Notes: generated by a model from the sequence alone, not told the origin. A DNA stretch of 64,000 nucleotides from Chitinophagaceae bacterium (GCA_016715365.1 JADKAM010000001.1:1240001-1304000), one strand, 5' to 3'. Positions 52,176 through 63,382 are shown, counted from the first letter of the stretch. Numbers and translations are program-made.

Positions 52176-55100
52176 ATGAAAAATCTTGCCAAAAGCATTT
52201 TTGCAATTCTTTGTATTATCCTTACCTGCACAACTCATGCACAAATTTCCGGAACTGTCTTTCGTGATTATAATGGAAACGGCACCCGTCAGTCTGGCGC
52301 CGGATATACCGAACCAGGGGCAGGAGGTGTTATTATAAGGGCTTACAATTCCAGCGATTTACTGATTGCTACACAAACCACTTCTTCCGCAACAGCTACC
52401 TTGGGGCAATATAATTTTCCGGCCCTGGGACTTAATTCAGTAGCCAGTGCTACGGCAGTCAGACTTGAGTTTATTATTCCTGCTTCAGGTGCCTGTGCAG
52501 TTAACAGTACATTCGATTTTTCTTCAGCCTCCGGAGCGGTACATGGTACTTCAGTTCGCTTTGTTACAGCAGGGGCTGCTGCAATAAATATTAATTATGC
52601 TATAAACGATCCAAATGATTATTTAGGAGATGCAGCACCATTTACCAATACCATGTTATTTGTGCCAAGGTATCATTCTGGTAATGCAACCGGTTCGGGT
52701 ACATCTGCTGCAGGCGGGGTGTTTTATAAAATGAGTTATGCCAGCAAAGGTCAAACGGCCCTTCCGGTGGCAAATAAACTGGCACTGAATTCTCAAATTG
52801 GAACCTGCTACGGAGTGGCATATAGTAAGCAATCCAACAAGGTTTTTACTTCGGCTTTTTTAAAAAGACATAATGGCTTCGGCCCTGCCAATGGTACTTT
52901 TAATAATGCACCGGGAGCAATTTATATAATTGATCCAACGCTTACGTCTTCTACAGGTGCTGCTTCATATTTCACCAGTTTAGATGCATTGGGTTCGCCC
53001 ACACACAACTCAACAGGTTCGCCGGCGTATGGTGCAGGCACATCTTACAATATTACGGGTACAGGCTATGGTGCTACTATTTCTTACACCGCAACAGGTG
53101 CCGGAGGTTTGGGAGTAATTGGAACCAATCTAAACCGGGGATTACCAAATGACAGTACCGTGCGTAGTACCGACCCTGCTGCTTTTGGCCAGGTTGGAAA
53201 AGTAAGTTTAGGAGATATTGAGATCAGTGATGACGGACAATTTTTATTTATTACCAATTTTTACGACAGGAAATTATACCAGTTACAATTAAACAGTGTT
53301 AGCAACCCAACGTCTGCAACACTGGTTAACAGCTGGAGTTTACCCAATCCGCCATTGCGGTCAACTTCAGGTCTTACAAATGCTGCAACCACTTATACCG
53401 GAGCAAACAATGGAACCAATTTTTATGATGGTGCCAGAGGTTTACAAAGACCCTTCGCTTTAAAATATTACAGGGGTAAAGTGTATGTGGGAGCTGTTAC
53501 AACGGGTGAGGGAACCGGTGCAGTTAGTACACAGGAAATAAATAATAACGGAGTTCCGGAATACACCGACCTCTGGGCCTATGTGTGGGAATTTAATCCG
53601 GGTACCGGAACTTTTACGGCTACTCCAACTTTACAAACCCCATTAAATTTTAACCGGGGAACCAACGTAGATGGCCAGAATGAAACCTGGAAACCCTGGA
53701 CCAATACGGTACCTGCTGCCTGGAGCACAGCTTCAACACCCGACTATGCCCAATACCAGCAACCCATGTTTTGTGATATTGAGTTTGATGCAGATGCAAC
53801 CATGATTTTAGGTTTCAGGGATAGATTTGGAGACCAATCGGCTTATGATCAAAGTGGCATTAACGGCAGTATTTCTTTTGCAGGTCAGGCAATGGGCGAT
53901 ATGTACCGGGCTTATTATAATGTATCTACCTGTACTTATGAATTTGAGCAAAACGGTAAAGAAGGGCCAGGCAGTACAAAAGCTGCAACAGCAGGTGCAG
54001 GAAGCGGCCAGGGGCCAAGTAACTATACCACAGCCAATGGAGAATTTTATTATAGAGATCATGTGTATGACGGTAATACAGCAACCAATATTGGTACTTT
54101 TCACCTGAATGCATTAACCGGGGCATTGGCAATAATTAAAGGATCAGACAGTGTTGTAGTTACAGCCATGGATCCGCTGCGTGCCTGGTCCTCAGGCCTT
54201 AGCTGGTTTGGAAGTACCGGTGGCGATAATGGTAGAGATTATGAAATGTTTGCCGGAGCCGGTGCAGGTACTTTTCCTGTACCAGTAACCGGTGCAATTG
54301 GAAAGGCCAATGGGCTGGGAGATATAGAATTATTATCAACTGCTGCGCCGCTTGAGGTTGGTAACAGTATCTGGAATGATGCCAACGGAAATGGTATACA
54401 GGATGCCGGCGAAGCCGCTATGGCAAATGTGACTTTAGAAATATTTGCCGATTTTAATAATGATGGTGTACCAGACGGAGCAGCCCTGGGTACAACAACA
54501 ACTTCAGGTTCCGGGCAATGGTATTTTAATAACAGCAATATAACTGATGGAGATCCCGGCACTGCCGGTAACCAGCCCGGATTAAAATATGGGGCAGGTT
54601 ATATTGTAAGGGTTGCCGCTGCAGATTGGAATGGGGCAACAGGAACAGGAATTGGTGACCTGGCAGGATTTCAGCTTACAAAAAAAGATAAAATTGGTAA
54701 TGGCCAGGTAGATTTTAGTGACAGCGATGCTGAATTATCTTCCGGAGCTGCCATATCTCCACAAATACAATTTATTGCAGGAGCTGCAGGACAAAATAAC
54801 CACAATTATGATTTTGGTTTTAAAGCCCTGGCGAGCATTGGCGATAAAGCCTGGCGTGATGATGACAAGGATGGAATACAAGACGCAGGTGAACCCGGTC
54901 TGGCAGGTATAACCGTAACCCTGTATGATAACCTGGGCAATGTAGCTGGAACAACTGTTACCGATGCGTATGGTTTTTACCTGTTTGATAATTTAGCTGC
55001 AGGCACCTACCAGGTAGGTTTTACTGCCCCGGCCAATTATAATTTTACAACACAAACAAATAATACAGACAACACCGTTTTAACCGGAGGAAGCACAGCC

Positions 55101-58100
55101 GCTAATGGCAGTGATGCAAATGCAACAACCGGAAGGACTGCAAATATTGTTTTAACCGCTGGCGAAAATGAAAGAAATATAGATGCAGGTTTCATCTTTA
55201 GTCAACCACCAAACAACAGCATTGGCGACAGGGTTTGGCTGGATAGTGATGGTAATGGAAATCAGAACGGAACAGAACCGGGTATAAGCGGCGTTACAGT
55301 AACATTATATGCTGCTGATGGCATAACCATTGTAGCTACCACCGTAACCGATGCCAATGGTAATTATTTATTTACCGGCTTACCAGCTGCTACAGATTAT
55401 ATAGTAGGCTTAACACTTCCGGCAGGTTTAACATACACCAGCAGCGGAGGAACTACAGCCGGCAATGCAACCATCAACAGTGATGTAAGTGCAACAACCG
55501 GTAAAACAACATTAATAAATACAGGCGCAGCCGGCAACCAGATTACAGGTATTGATGCAGGCTTAATATTAACCAACAATGCCACAGCAAGTTTAGGCGA
55601 TAAGGTTTGGATAGATTTGCCAGGCGGTACTGCCAATGTGCAGGATGCCGGAGAACCGGGGCTGGCAGGCGTTACAGTAAATTTGTACAAGGATGCCAAT
55701 GCCGATGGAATAATAAATGGTGCCGAAGCCAGTACGCCTTATGCAACAACAGTAACCGATGCTTTTGGTAATTATATCTTTAATAATTTACCAGGTTTGG
55801 TTTACCCCGGTATGGCTTACCAGGTACGTTTTGTATTGCCTGTTGGCTACACATTTGTTACCGCAAATGTGGGTACCGACGATTTTAAAAACAGCGATGC
55901 AGATGCAACCGGCCTTACAAAAATTTACAGAATAAGCCCGGGCCAGCGTAACCTGTCGGTAGATGCCGGTGTTACACAAAACAGCCCGGCCGGCACAGCC
56001 AGGTTAGGAGACAAAGTTTGGTTTGATGCCAATGCCGATGGTATACAGGATGCAGGAGAGCCAGGTGTAGCAGGTGTTACAGTAACTTTATACAACAGTG
56101 GCGGTACTGCCATCGGTACAACAACTACCGATGCAAATGGATACTATCAATTTATAAATTTAGCTGCAGGTACTTACAGTGTTGGTTTTAGCAACCTGCC
56201 TGCAGGTTACAGCTTCACAGCATCAACCGGCACTACATCAGCAGATGCAACTACTAATAGTGATGCTAATCCCGGCACGGGCCGTACAACCAACTTTACC
56301 ATTTTAGCAGCACAAAGTTTACAAGGTTTAGATTGCGGCTTAACCGCAGGCTTAGCCAGCGGCTTGGGTAGCATCGGTAATAAAGTCTGGTACGATTTAC
56401 CTGGTGGAAGCTCAGGTGTACAAGAAACAGGAGAACTCGGTGTTTCAGGTGTAACAGTAACATTACTGGATGCAGGTTCCGATGGAATTGTGGGCAATGG
56501 AGATGATGGCGCCAGCAGAACAACAACTACCAATGCTTTAGGCGAATATATTTTTACAGGCTTACCTGCCGGAAATTATGCAGTACAATTCAGTAACCTG
56601 CCCGGCAGTTATACAGTAACTACTGCCAATGCCGGTATAGATGATATTTTGGACAGTGACGGCGGCGCAGTGGGTACAGGTGGTGCTCCAGCAGGCGCAT
56701 CCCGTACAGTGGTATATAATCTCGCCGCAGGCGAAGATAACCTTACAGTTGATTTGGGTTTAGTACCACCAGCCAATACCAATACGTTGGGTAATTATGT
56801 TTGGTTTGATAAAAACAATGATGGCATACAGGATGCTAACGAACAGGGTCTGGCAGGAGTCATGGTTACATTGTACAACAACGCAGGCACAGCTATTGCC
56901 ATTACCACCACCAATGTAAATGGCGAATACCTGTTTACCGGTTTGGCAGATGGTAATTACAGTACTGGCTTTACCAATCTTCCTGCTGGTTTTAATTTTA
57001 CAACAGCATCATTAACAAACACAGCCAACGGCAGCGATGCCGACAGAACCAGTGGCAGAACCGCTACCGTAACTTTAAATGCTGGTAACCGTAACGACCG
57101 CACACTGGATGCAGGTTTAATAAGCAGCAGGGCTGCGCTGGGTAATTTTGTATGGATGGATAGCAATGGCGATGGCATACAAACTGCCTTAGAACCTGCC
57201 GTGCCGGGTGTTACCGTAAGCCTGTTCAGGCCAGGTTTTGGCCTTGATGGTATTGCAGGTAATGGTGATGATGCCTTAGCGGTTGCCAGTATGATTACCG
57301 ATCAGAACGGACAATATTTATTTGAGAATTTATTACCCGGTACATACCAGGTTGCATTTACAACTATACCAACAGGTATCATCTTCACACAGCAGGATGC
57401 TGGTGGTAATGATAACCTGGACAGCGATGTAAACCCCGCCACCGGATTAACAGCAAATGTTGTTTTAGCCGCAGGCGATATTAACTTAACGGTAGATGCA
57501 GGCTTGTTTAAACCACGTGCCGTAATCGGTAATTATGTTTGGGCCGATAAAAATGATAACGGCATACAGGATGCAGGAGAGCCCGGCTTTGCAGGTGTTG
57601 TAGTTACGTTGTTGAATGGCGGCATTCCTGTAGCAACAGCAGTTACTGATGCCAATGGCGGATATTTATTCCCTAATGTTGCACCGGGCAATTATACCAT
57701 GACATTTACCAACCTGCCAACTGGTGTAAGTTTCACCATTCCTGATGCCGGTGGTAATGATAATTTAGATAGTGATGTGCTGGGCGTTTCAATAACTGGC
57801 ATTACTGTAACAACAACTACCGTAAACCTTAGTTTTGATGGAGGACTAAACAATGCATCAACACTTGCTTCAAAAATTGAGTTTACGGCTTTCAGAAAAA
57901 ACACAACAGCCGAGTTGAACTGGAAAATAACTACAGCCATCAATGAAGTAAAAGAATTTGTAGTTGAAAGATCGGCCAATGGCAGCAGCTATACATCTAT
58001 AGCTACTGTATCATCTGCCAATGTATCAACCTATAAGCAAATAGATCTGCAGCCTAATGCGGGTGTCAATTATTACAGAATAAAAATAATTTACCTGGGC

Positions 58101-58397
58101 GGTGCAGTAAAATACTCTGATGTACGTGTGTTGAATTTCAACAGCAAAGCAGCTATCAGCGTATTCCCTAATCCAGCTACAGATGTTATCAATATTCAAT
58201 TACCGGATAGCTGGCAGGGCAAAGCTTTATCTATTGATCTGATTAACCAGGCAGGACAAGTGGTTAACAGCAAATCAACAAAACAAGCCAGCCAGGTTGA
58301 AAGATTAACCGTTAATCAATTAGCTGCGGGAGTTTATATTTTAAGGATACAGGATGGTAATGGTAATGTGGAAACAAATAAAATACGTGTGCATTAA
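52176..58397 (+). CDS. Giant SdrD-B-repeat surface protein with T9SS sorting domain
   Basis: The 2073-residue protein has a signal ending THAQ, one SdrD-B-like module directly after it (GTVFRDYNGNGTRQ), and an N-terminal region to about residue 720 with GEIEISDDGQFLF-like propeller-type sequence. Then come nine tandem Cna-B/SdrD-type modules. Each module begins with a version of GDKVWFDANADGIQDAGEPG, which includes a D-x-N-x-D-G-IQD calcium-binding loop, and ends with a DAG(L/F/V) strand. A fibronectin-like ERSANG module and a T9SS type A domain (VFPNPATDVINIQLP to IRVH) close it. It is a surface-attached or secreted Ca-stabilised stalk, possibly an adhesin. Confidence 0.9.
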   Translation: MKNLAKSIFAILCIILTCTTHAQISGTVFRDYNGNGTRQSGAGYTEPGAGGVIIRAYNSSDLLIATQTTSSATATLGQYNFPALGLNSVASATAVRLEFIIPASGACAVNSTFDFSSASGAVHGTSVRFVTAGAAAININYAINDPNDYLGDAAPFTNTMLFVPRYHSGNATGSGTSAAGGVFYKMSYASKGQTALPVANKLALNSQIGTCYGVAYSKQSNKVFTSAFLKRHNGFGPANGTFNNAPGAIYIIDPTLTSSTGAASYFTSLDALGSPTHNSTGSPAYGAGTSYNITGTGYGATISYTATGAGGLGVIGTNLNRGLPNDSTVRSTDPAAFGQVGKVSLGDIEISDDGQFLFITNFYDRKLYQLQLNSVSNPTSATLVNSWSLPNPPLRSTSGLTNAATTYTGANNGTNFYDGARGLQRPFALKYYRGKVYVGAVTTGEGTGAVSTQEINNNGVPEYTDLWAYVWEFNPGTGTFTATPTLQTPLNFNRGTNVDGQNETWKPWTNTVPAAWSTASTPDYAQYQQPMFCDIEFDADATMILGFRDRFGDQSAYDQSGINGSISFAGQAMGDMYRAYYNVSTCTYEFEQNGKEGPGSTKAATAGAGSGQGPSNYTTANGEFYYRDHVYDGNTATNIGTFHLNALTGALAIIKGSDSVVVTAMDPLRAWSSGLSWFGSTGGDNGRDYEMFAGAGAGTFPVPVTGAIGKANGLGDIELLSTAAPLEVGNSIWNDANGNGIQDAGEAAMANVTLEIFADFNNDGVPDGAALGTTTTSGSGQWYFNNSNITDGDPGTAGNQPGLKYGAGYIVRVAAADWNGATGTGIGDLAGFQLTKKDKIGNGQVDFSDSDAELSSGAAISPQIQFIAGAAGQNNHNYDFGFKALASIGDKAWRDDDKDGIQDAGEPGLAGITVTLYDNLGNVAGTTVTDAYGFYLFDNLAAGTYQVGFTAPANYNFTTQTNNTDNTVLTGGSTAANGSDANATTGRTANIVLTAGENERNIDAGFIFSQPPNNSIGDRVWLDSDGNGNQNGTEPGISGVTVTLYAADGITIVATTVTDANGNYLFTGLPAATDYIVGLTLPAGLTYTSSGGTTAGNATINSDVSATTGKTTLINTGAAGNQITGIDAGLILTNNATASLGDKVWIDLPGGTANVQDAGEPGLAGVTVNLYKDANADGIINGAEASTPYATTVTDAFGNYIFNNLPGLVYPGMAYQVRFVLPVGYTFVTANVGTDDFKNSDADATGLTKIYRISPGQRNLSVDAGVTQNSPAGTARLGDKVWFDANADGIQDAGEPGVAGVTVTLYNSGGTAIGTTTTDANGYYQFINLAAGTYSVGFSNLPAGYSFTASTGTTSADATTNSDANPGTGRTTNFTILAAQSLQGLDCGLTAGLASGLGSIGNKVWYDLPGGSSGVQETGELGVSGVTVTLLDAGSDGIVGNGDDGASRTTTTNALGEYIFTGLPAGNYAVQFSNLPGSYTVTTANAGIDDILDSDGGAVGTGGAPAGASRTVVYNLAAGEDNLTVDLGLVPPANTNTLGNYVWFDKNNDGIQDANEQGLAGVMVTLYNNAGTAIAITTTNVNGEYLFTGLADGNYSTGFTNLPAGFNFTTASLTNTANGSDADRTSGRTATVTLNAGNRNDRTLDAGLISSRAALGNFVWMDSNGDGIQTALEPAVPGVTVSLFRPGFGLDGIAGNGDDALAVASMITDQNGQYLFENLLPGTYQVAFTTIPTGIIFTQQDAGGNDNLDSDVNPATGLTANVVLAAGDINLTVDAGLFKPRAVIGNYVWADKNDNGIQDAGEPGFAGVVVTLLNGGIPVATAVTDANGGYLFPNVAPGNYTMTFTNLPTGVSFTIPDAGGNDNLDSDVLGVSITGITVTTTTVNLSFDGGLNNASTLASKIEFTAFRKNTTAELNWKITTAINEVKEFVVERSANGSSYTSIATVSSANVSTYKQIDLQPNAGVNYYRIKIIYLGGAVKYSDVRVLNFNSKAAISVFPNPATDVINIQLPDSWQGKALSIDLINQAGQVVNSKSTKQASQVERLTVNQLAAGVYILRIQDGNGNVETNKIRVH
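54352..57850 (+). repeat. Nine tandem SdrD-B coding repeats
   Basis: Module starts lie near 54352, 54831, 55215, 55587, 55998, 56367, 56780, 57132 and 57519, so unit lengths are about 350-480 bp. The best-conserved DNA is around GGCATACAGGATGCAGGAGA. Modules differ by small internal insertions (for example GIVGNGDDG in modules 6 and 8). The array could vary in copy number between strains or collapse in short-read assemblies. Confidence 0.8.
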
Positions 58398-58421
58398 TAA
58401 ATTCAAAAAATAGTAAAGTCC

Positions 58422-58452
58422 AAAAGGAGAGAAGCGATTCTCTCCTTTTTTT
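58422..58452 (+). terminator. Rho-independent terminator after the SdrD-repeat gene
   Basis: AAAAGGAGAGAA-GCGA-TTCTCTCCTTTT is a perfect 12-bp stem with a T-run, 25 bp after the stop. Nearly the same hairpin recurs after the next gene. The rest of the 58453-58685 spacer shows no gene or clear motif. Confidence 0.88.
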
Positions 58453-58685
58453 ATGCCTTTTTTCATTGTCGATCTTCAATCACCAGAACTTCGTTTTAAT
58501 TCTTATCAATTCAAATTCCTTATTATTTCAACTACTGTTACAGGCGTTTTGACCGTATTTAAAGCTTATTGAGCGAAAAGAATAAAAACAAATGGTATTC
58601 CTGTTTCTATTTGCACTCAAATATAAAAAAAGCTTTTACTAAAGCCTGACAGGATAACTGTAAAAAAGGGTTCAAAAAAAATAAA

Positions 58686-61600
58686 ATGAAAAAAAATCTA
58701 CTTACTCTATTAATGCTGCTATTTGTTTTCGCAAACAATATTACGGCACAAAACTGTACAGTAAATGCGGGTATCGACCAAACTATTTGCGTTGGTTCTG
58801 CTTTAACACTTACGGGTGTAGCGGGAAACCCTCAATCCGTACCTCCTTTGTATCAATGGACTAAATTGTCTGGTCCTGCTGCAACCATAACCAGTCCTAA
58901 TGCAACTGTAACAACAGTAACTGGGCTTACTCCCGGTAATTATATTTTTGAACTGTCAAATCGTTGCTCAGATAATTTGCTGGCAAAAGATATTGTTGCA
59001 ATAACAGTATTACCAGTTCCCCCCACTGCAACAGCAGGCCCGGATATTACACAATGTACCAATACTGCAGCTCCTTTAAATGCCAATGCCGTTTCTGCTC
59101 CATTTATTGGCACCTGGACAGTATCACCGGTTGGTGGAACTTTTTCTCCCAATGCCAATGCCCCCAATGCAACATACACTCCACCTGCCGGCTCAGCTAC
59201 CTATACTTTAACATGGACTATTTCCAACGGAACCTGCGTTACAAGTGATGCAATGTTGTTAAGGATTGCTTCTCCGCCTGCAGTAAATGCCGGTGTAGAT
59301 AAAAATGTAAGTTGTGGTGGCAGTTGTGTTGCTATGACCGCATCCAGCCCCGGTTTAACACCACCTCAGAGCGGTTTCTGGACAGTGATTTCGGGCCCCA
59401 ATACACCGGTTATTGTTACTCCAACTTCAAATACATCGCAGGTTTGTGGATTAGTACCAGGTTCTTATACATTAAGGTGGACGGTTAGCGGACCTTGCCT
59501 TTCCGGATTTGATGACGTGATCATAAATGTTGCCAATACATTTGATCCGCCGGTAGCGCAGGCTGCTCAAAGCTACACTGCATTTTGTGGTACTCCGGCA
59601 GTTACCACACAAACTTTAAATGGTACTGCATTAACTGCGGGAGAAACCGGTGTGTGGTCTCAAACTTCACCTGCATCACCCATTGCCACATTTACACCTA
59701 ATAATACTGTTGCCAATGTTACTGTTGGAAACCTTACAGGTACTTTTCCGTATGTATTTACTTATGTAAGAACAAATGCTGCTGGTTGTACTGCCTCAAG
59801 TACACATACCATCTACCGGGCACCTTCTGTAAATAATCTTAGCACACCTGCAGATAGGGACCTGGCATGCGATGCAACATCAACAACTTTTACATTATCA
59901 TATGACGACCTGGCTTCTGTTACCAATGGATTGACAAGAACCGGAGTAAGAATTTCTGGCCCCGCAGCTGTGGGTTCAGTTTCATATACCTCTTCTGTTG
60001 CGGCTTTAGGAACAAGAACAGATACCTGGACGGCTACTGCTATGACAACTGCAGGCACTTATGTTTTCCGGATGGAATATTCAAACAGTTGTGGTTCACA
60101 GTATCGTGATATAGCCATTACCGTATCCCGTACACCGAGTATTGTTAATGCAGGCAGCAATCCAATATTGCCATGTAATACCTTAACTGCCAATCCTATT
60201 GGTTCAGGTGGAGGTACAGGAACATATACCTGGACCCAGGTTTCAGGACCAAATACTGCTCTATTATCAGGAATTAATACGCTTTCTCTTACCATGGGAA
60301 GTCTTCCATCTTTTCCGCTGGTTCAGGGAGTTTATGTTATAAGATTAAGCATTTCAGGTGGTAAAACATGCCCTTCAAAAAGCGATACCATGAGTGTTAG
60401 GGTAACGACTGCTGTGCCAACTATTGCAACAACAGGTCTTGATGCAACTATTTGTGCCGGTAATGTACGTTTAACTGCCAATACACCCAATTCTACAGAA
60501 ACAGGTACCTGGACAGCTACTCCATCTGCCGGTGTAAGTTTTTTACCCAATGCCAATACCCCCAATGCGATTGCACAAGGTCTTGCAGCTAATACCGCAT
60601 ATACATTCCGCTGGACTGTGAGCAATGCCTGCGGATCAATATTTGATGAACAGGTATTAACTACTACGGCAGTGCAAGGACCTCCGGTACCCAATGCTGG
60701 TGCGGATATTTGCCGCCCGGCAGGATCTACAACCACAGCTTTAAACGGCAGTGCACCCGGTTCCTCAACCATTACATGGACAGCACTAGATGCAGGATCT
60801 TCTGTTTCGTCAACCAATACACAGGCAACTACAGCAAACATTACATCAGCAGGTACATATCGTTTTGAATATGCTTTAAGTGTTGTTACCTGTACTACAT
60901 TAAGAGATACTGTAATAGTTACGGTTAACCAGGCAATTTCTGCTAATGCCGGAGCTGATATTGATATTTGTGCACCCACAACTCCGGCATCTGCTACTTT
61001 AACAGCAACTGCTCCACCTGCGGGTACTACCGGTTCATGGAGTCAATTGTCTGGACCAGCATCCACAACATTAGCAACTCCAAATAATAATAGTACATTA
61101 ATAAATGGATTTTTGCCGGGCATATATGAATTTGAATACAGGATCAGCACCGGTGGAATTTGTGCCGATGTTACAGACATTGTTGTTGTAAGAGTGGTAA
61201 GTGAACCATCTGCCGCTGTAGCAGGCCCCGATCAATCAGTTTGCAATGTTACTACAGCTACAGCATTAACCTTAGCTGCAACTCCACCTGCTGTTGGAAC
61301 CGGTTACTGGCAGGTTGTTTCAGGCCCACCGGGTTCTACACCAACTTTCTCCAATCAGCTGTTGGCAAATTCAACCATTTCTAATTTAATGAATGGCACT
61401 TATACTTTACGCTGGACAACCACTAACGGAGCAGGCTGTGCCGATAAAACAGATGATGTGGTACTTAGTATTACTGCTACAGCCAGTGCAAGAGCAGATA
61501 TTAATTTATGTAATGCTCCTTCCGCAATTCTTACGGGGAATGCTAATACTACCGGTACCTGGACCTATGTATCTGGACCTGTCGGCTCTGCTATTATAAC

Positions 61601-63332
61601 AAATTCGCCGAATACAGCCGTGATCACAGGGCTTACAACACTAAGTCCACTCCCGGGCGTTTATACTTTCCGCTATTCTTTACCGGCTGTAGGTGCCTGC
61701 CCTGCAACGTTTGATGATATGATCCTTACAAATTATCCAACACCATCGCAAGCCAATGCCGGAGCCGATGTACAGCTTTGCTTTAATACAAATACAGTAA
61801 CACTTACAGGAAATATACCCGCTGTAGGTACAGGTACCTGGGTTATTGAAAGTGGTCCTAACAGTCCGACTGCCGGAACAGGCAATGCAACCTACCAGGA
61901 TACAACACTCAATAGCATTGTGGCAGGTCTTTATATTTATCAATACCGTGTAAATACCAATGCAGCTTGCGTAGCATCTGTAGATAAAGTTCAAATTATA
62001 AAAGAAAGGGTTGCTGCTGCAGGAACTGATATACGTGTTTGTAATTCAGCAACGGTAAATCTGGCCGCAACTGCCGGTGTTATCAATGCAGGTACCTGGT
62101 CTTATGTATCAGGCCCTGGCGGCTCAGGTTTTGTTAATGCAAATGCTCCTAATACAGCTGTTACAGGAATGGTACCAGGTACATATATTTTCCGCTGGAC
62201 ACTTAGCAGCCCGGCTCCATTGGGTTGTGCAGCTAACTTTGATGATGTACAGGTTATTATTGACCCTGCAGTTCCGGCTATGAATGCAGGAAATGATGTT
62301 TCTTTTTGTGAAGGAACTGTTGCACCTTTCCTGATTGGTTCTGCTGTTCAGCCTGGTGTAACTTATTTATGGACACCCGCATTATTTTTAGATAATACTG
62401 CTATTCCGCAACCTACATTTAGCGGAGTTAATAATCCGGGTACTTATGTTTATACGGTAAAGGGTACTATTGGAACCTGTGAGGCTTTTGATGCAGTGAC
62501 AATAAAAGTTAACGGCAAGCCAAGCCCTGGTATTAATTCTTCTCTTCTTGGATGTTTAAATACAACATTTACAGGGGTAAACAATTTCCCAGGTGTAGCA
62601 ATTGCATCATATAGCTGGAACTTTGGAGTTGGTGCAACGCCGGCTACAGCTTCAGGTATTGGACCTCATAGCATTACATATGCTACCGGAGTTGGTAATA
62701 AAACAATTACGCTTACAGCTACAACTGCTGAAGGGTGTACAAATACCACATCAAAAATTATTGATAACAGATGCTTTACGTTACCCGTTGTGTTATCAGA
62801 ATTTACAGCAATATGGCGGGAGGATTACACTGCTTTAAACTGGCTTGTTAGTTCGGCACTTAATTTCAGTCATTTTGAAATTGAAAGAAGTGTTGATGGG
62901 GTTCAATTTAACGCAATGGGACAGGTTGCTTACTTGGTCAATAAAACGGCTTATTCTTACACAGACAGGAATATTCCAATGGGATACAGTAAGTTATATT
63001 ACAGGTTAAAACTTGTAGATATAGATGGTAACTATGCTTATAGTCCCATCAGGGTGGTTTTCCCCACTATTAACGAAAGCACAGTGGTAATTGCCCCTAA
63101 TCCCTTTACTGATAAAATCGGCGTATGGTTATCGGTAAGCCTGGCAACAGAAACAATCAGGTTAAAACTTTTAGGTATAAATGGCCAGGTAATTAAAGAA
63201 AAGGAAGTAAAACTCGATCGTGGAAATCATTACCTGGATCTTGGCAGTTTAGCAGGAATTGCTAAAGGAGTTTATGTATTACATATAATAAGCAGTAAAA
63301 CAAACACTGTAAAAAAAGTAGTAAAAAACTAA
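58686..63332 (+). CDS. Giant Ig/PKD-like repeat surface protein with T9SS sorting domain
   Basis: The 1548-residue protein has a signal ending ITAQ and about 14 consecutive Ig/PKD-like modules of 80-110 residues. Each starts with a phrase like NAGADxxxC (NAGIDQTIC, TAGPDITQC, NAGADIDIC, NAGADVQLC, NAGNDVSFC) and carries a W-SGP core. A more typical PKD module follows (YSWNFGVGATPATASG), then the same fibronectin-like ERSVDG module as in the upstream gene and a T9SS tail (VIAPNPFTDKIGVWL to KKVVKN). The paired Cys within modules suggests disulphides outside the cell. Likely a filamentous surface protein or adhesin; no catalytic motif is seen. Confidence 0.88.
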   Translation: MKKNLLTLLMLLFVFANNITAQNCTVNAGIDQTICVGSALTLTGVAGNPQSVPPLYQWTKLSGPAATITSPNATVTTVTGLTPGNYIFELSNRCSDNLLAKDIVAITVLPVPPTATAGPDITQCTNTAAPLNANAVSAPFIGTWTVSPVGGTFSPNANAPNATYTPPAGSATYTLTWTISNGTCVTSDAMLLRIASPPAVNAGVDKNVSCGGSCVAMTASSPGLTPPQSGFWTVISGPNTPVIVTPTSNTSQVCGLVPGSYTLRWTVSGPCLSGFDDVIINVANTFDPPVAQAAQSYTAFCGTPAVTTQTLNGTALTAGETGVWSQTSPASPIATFTPNNTVANVTVGNLTGTFPYVFTYVRTNAAGCTASSTHTIYRAPSVNNLSTPADRDLACDATSTTFTLSYDDLASVTNGLTRTGVRISGPAAVGSVSYTSSVAALGTRTDTWTATAMTTAGTYVFRMEYSNSCGSQYRDIAITVSRTPSIVNAGSNPILPCNTLTANPIGSGGGTGTYTWTQVSGPNTALLSGINTLSLTMGSLPSFPLVQGVYVIRLSISGGKTCPSKSDTMSVRVTTAVPTIATTGLDATICAGNVRLTANTPNSTETGTWTATPSAGVSFLPNANTPNAIAQGLAANTAYTFRWTVSNACGSIFDEQVLTTTAVQGPPVPNAGADICRPAGSTTTALNGSAPGSSTITWTALDAGSSVSSTNTQATTANITSAGTYRFEYALSVVTCTTLRDTVIVTVNQAISANAGADIDICAPTTPASATLTATAPPAGTTGSWSQLSGPASTTLATPNNNSTLINGFLPGIYEFEYRISTGGICADVTDIVVVRVVSEPSAAVAGPDQSVCNVTTATALTLAATPPAVGTGYWQVVSGPPGSTPTFSNQLLANSTISNLMNGTYTLRWTTTNGAGCADKTDDVVLSITATASARADINLCNAPSAILTGNANTTGTWTYVSGPVGSAIITNSPNTAVITGLTTLSPLPGVYTFRYSLPAVGACPATFDDMILTNYPTPSQANAGADVQLCFNTNTVTLTGNIPAVGTGTWVIESGPNSPTAGTGNATYQDTTLNSIVAGLYIYQYRVNTNAACVASVDKVQIIKERVAAAGTDIRVCNSATVNLAATAGVINAGTWSYVSGPGGSGFVNANAPNTAVTGMVPGTYIFRWTLSSPAPLGCAANFDDVQVIIDPAVPAMNAGNDVSFCEGTVAPFLIGSAVQPGVTYLWTPALFLDNTAIPQPTFSGVNNPGTYVYTVKGTIGTCEAFDAVTIKVNGKPSPGINSSLLGCLNTTFTGVNNFPGVAIASYSWNFGVGATPATASGIGPHSITYATGVGNKTITLTATTAEGCTNTTSKIIDNRCFTLPVVLSEFTAIWREDYTALNWLVSSALNFSHFEIERSVDGVQFNAMGQVAYLVNKTAYSYTDRNIPMGYSKLYYRLKLVDIDGNYAYSPIRVVFPTINESTVVIAPNPFTDKIGVWLSVSLATETIRLKLLGINGQVIKEKEVKLDRGNHYLDLGSLAGIAKGVYVLHIISSKTNTVKKVVKN

Positions 63333-63354
63333 AATTATAAATGAACAACCATAT

Positions 63355-63382
63355 AGGAGAGAAGCAATTCTCTCCTTTTTTT
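63355..63382 (+). terminator. Rho-independent terminator after the Ig/PKD-repeat gene
   Basis: AGGAGAGAA-GCAA-TTCTCTCCT followed by seven T, 22 bp past the stop. It differs from the upstream gene's hairpin by one loop base and a shorter A-run. Confidence 0.88.

Noticed and set aside
54352..57850. Tandem repeats as a possible CRISPR or satellite array
   Set aside because: Units are 350-480 bp, in frame and translate to SdrD-B modules; no short repeat/spacer structure exists.
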